Shown piece by piece: positions 63,363 to 64,000 of a stretch of DNA of 64,000 nucleotides (position 1 is its first letter; each line of letters starts with the position of its first letter). The stretch is from Torymus aiolomorphi (Eukaryota > Arthropoda > Insecta > Hymenoptera > Torymidae), in contig CM070876.1 in the NCBI GenBank assembly GCA_036365515.1, positions 176,031,478 through 176,095,477 on the forward strand, read 5' to 3'. The notes under the pieces were generated by a model, which saw nothing but the letters and a program-made list of their open reading frames with translations, was not told where the DNA came from and ran no database searches. The translations under genes were made by a program, and so were the position numbers.

Positions 63363-63951
63363 CACTGAGAGAAATGTCATAGGAAAATTTGTTAAATATA
63401 TAACAAAAATTGCTATATTATATAGGAACGGAAGGATATACGTGACATCTAATAATTTTTACTATATATATAACAATTTATGGTAATAAGCTCAATTAAA
63501 AAAAAAAATCTTGGCTGTATTCGAACCCTCGACCCTCGGCACGCCAGTCGAGCGCGCTGACCACTTACCCACGGAGACTCTTGAGTGTAAAATTTTGGAA
63601 CTTATACATTAGTCATCTTCCCTATAACCTCACCGCGATCAGGTGGCGCTGACGTCTGATAGCACTTTTTACTATATAAGTTAGTAAAACTTGGTATGTA
63701 TATAATAAATATTATTAAAAAAGATTAAACATTTTACTATATCTAAATTTTTACAATATAATATAATAATTTTCGCTCAAGTGTATTGGAAAATTTATTT
63801 TATAATATAATAATTATTTTTATAAATATAATAATTATTTCTTTATATATAATAAAATACGTCACAAGTCGAGTATGTCCTTCCGTTCCTATATAAAATA
63901 GCAATTTTTGTTATATATTTAACAAATTTTCCTATGACATTTCTCTCAGTG
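63363..63951. mobile_element. TA-flanked TIR element with tRNA-like core, copy 2
   Basis: Inverted ends CACTGAGAGAAATGTCATAG continue for about 75 bp (through 'gctatattatataggaacgg'), with TA at 63361-63362 and 63952-63953; 589 bp. The ends and the internal 'cttgagtgtaaaattttgg' block match the copy at 40484-41486. Confidence 0.8.
63511..63575 (-). other. tRNA-like segment inside the TIR element, copy 2
   Basis: The minus strand has AAGTGGTCAGCGCGCTCGAC (A-box-like and D-arm-like), a partial anticodon stem CTCG/CGAG, then GGGTCGAGGGTTCGAATAC (B-box-like). The T stem and acceptor are degenerate, so it is not called a tRNA gene. Confidence 0.5.
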
Positions 63952-64000
63952 TAGGTTTTAAAGATTTCATATATAACTAATTATAAAAAAGTACACGAAG

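Noticed and set aside
63511..63575. A genuine tRNA gene
   Set aside because: The A and B boxes are reasonable but the acceptor and T stems do not pair, and the segment lies in a transposable element with a second, equally degenerate copy.

Overview
The window looks like nuclear DNA of an insect, most likely a hymenopteran and possibly a parasitoid wasp. This is inferred from intron-rich genes with GT-AG borders, arthropod gene families (modular serine protease, Mob3), AT-rich spacers, many inverted-repeat MITEs and a Penelope-like retroelement. I could not run any database search. All gene models are assembled by hand from splice signals and reading phase.

The gene-bearing part is 5.3-28.8 kb and holds four genes. 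ModSP (+, 5376-20338) encodes a secreted immune initiator protease with four LDLa repeats, a Sushi domain, a Wonton-like domain and a trypsin-fold catalytic domain. CHMP7 (-, 20694-22352) is an ESCRT-III-related protein of membrane and nuclear-envelope remodelling. PMPCB (+, 23123-26262) is the catalytic beta subunit of the mitochondrial processing peptidase. Mob3 (-, 27073-28795) is a MOB kinase-activator family protein. ModSP and CHMP7 are tail to tail with abutting 3' ends, CHMP7 and PMPCB are head to head across about 770 bp, and PMPCB and Mob3 are tail to tail. CHMP7, PMPCB and Mob3 look like housekeeping genes, while ModSP is an immune gene; no shared pathway links them.

From 28.8 to 48.9 kb I see no supportable coding gene. 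The region is AT-rich with scattered CpG- and GC-rich blocks (28.5-29.5, 33.7-35.0, 36.5-36.9, 42.9-43.6, 46.8-47.3 kb), microsatellites and several MITEs. One block ends in a strong orphan splice donor (34682), so part of the region could be the start and first intron of a gene that lies outside the window.

The most striking object is a nested transposon at 48937-56106. The outer shell has hAT-type features (15-bp terminal inverted repeats, 8-bp target duplication) and carries a 93-bp tandem array. Inside it sits a foldback element of about 5.5 kb with CACAGTG termini and 1.6-kb inverted arms made of about 436-bp tandem units. One arm is in turn interrupted by a Penelope-like retroelement with an open RT plus GIY-YIG reading frame, an 11-bp target duplication and a hammerhead-ribozyme-like motif. 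A 22-bp match to the tail of that retroelement lies in a CHMP7 intron. A pogo-like remnant (56417-57331), a 1.1-kb TA-flanked hairpin element (60019-61158) and two copies of a TA-flanked element with an internal tRNA-like segment (40484-41486, 63363-63951) complete the repeat landscape.
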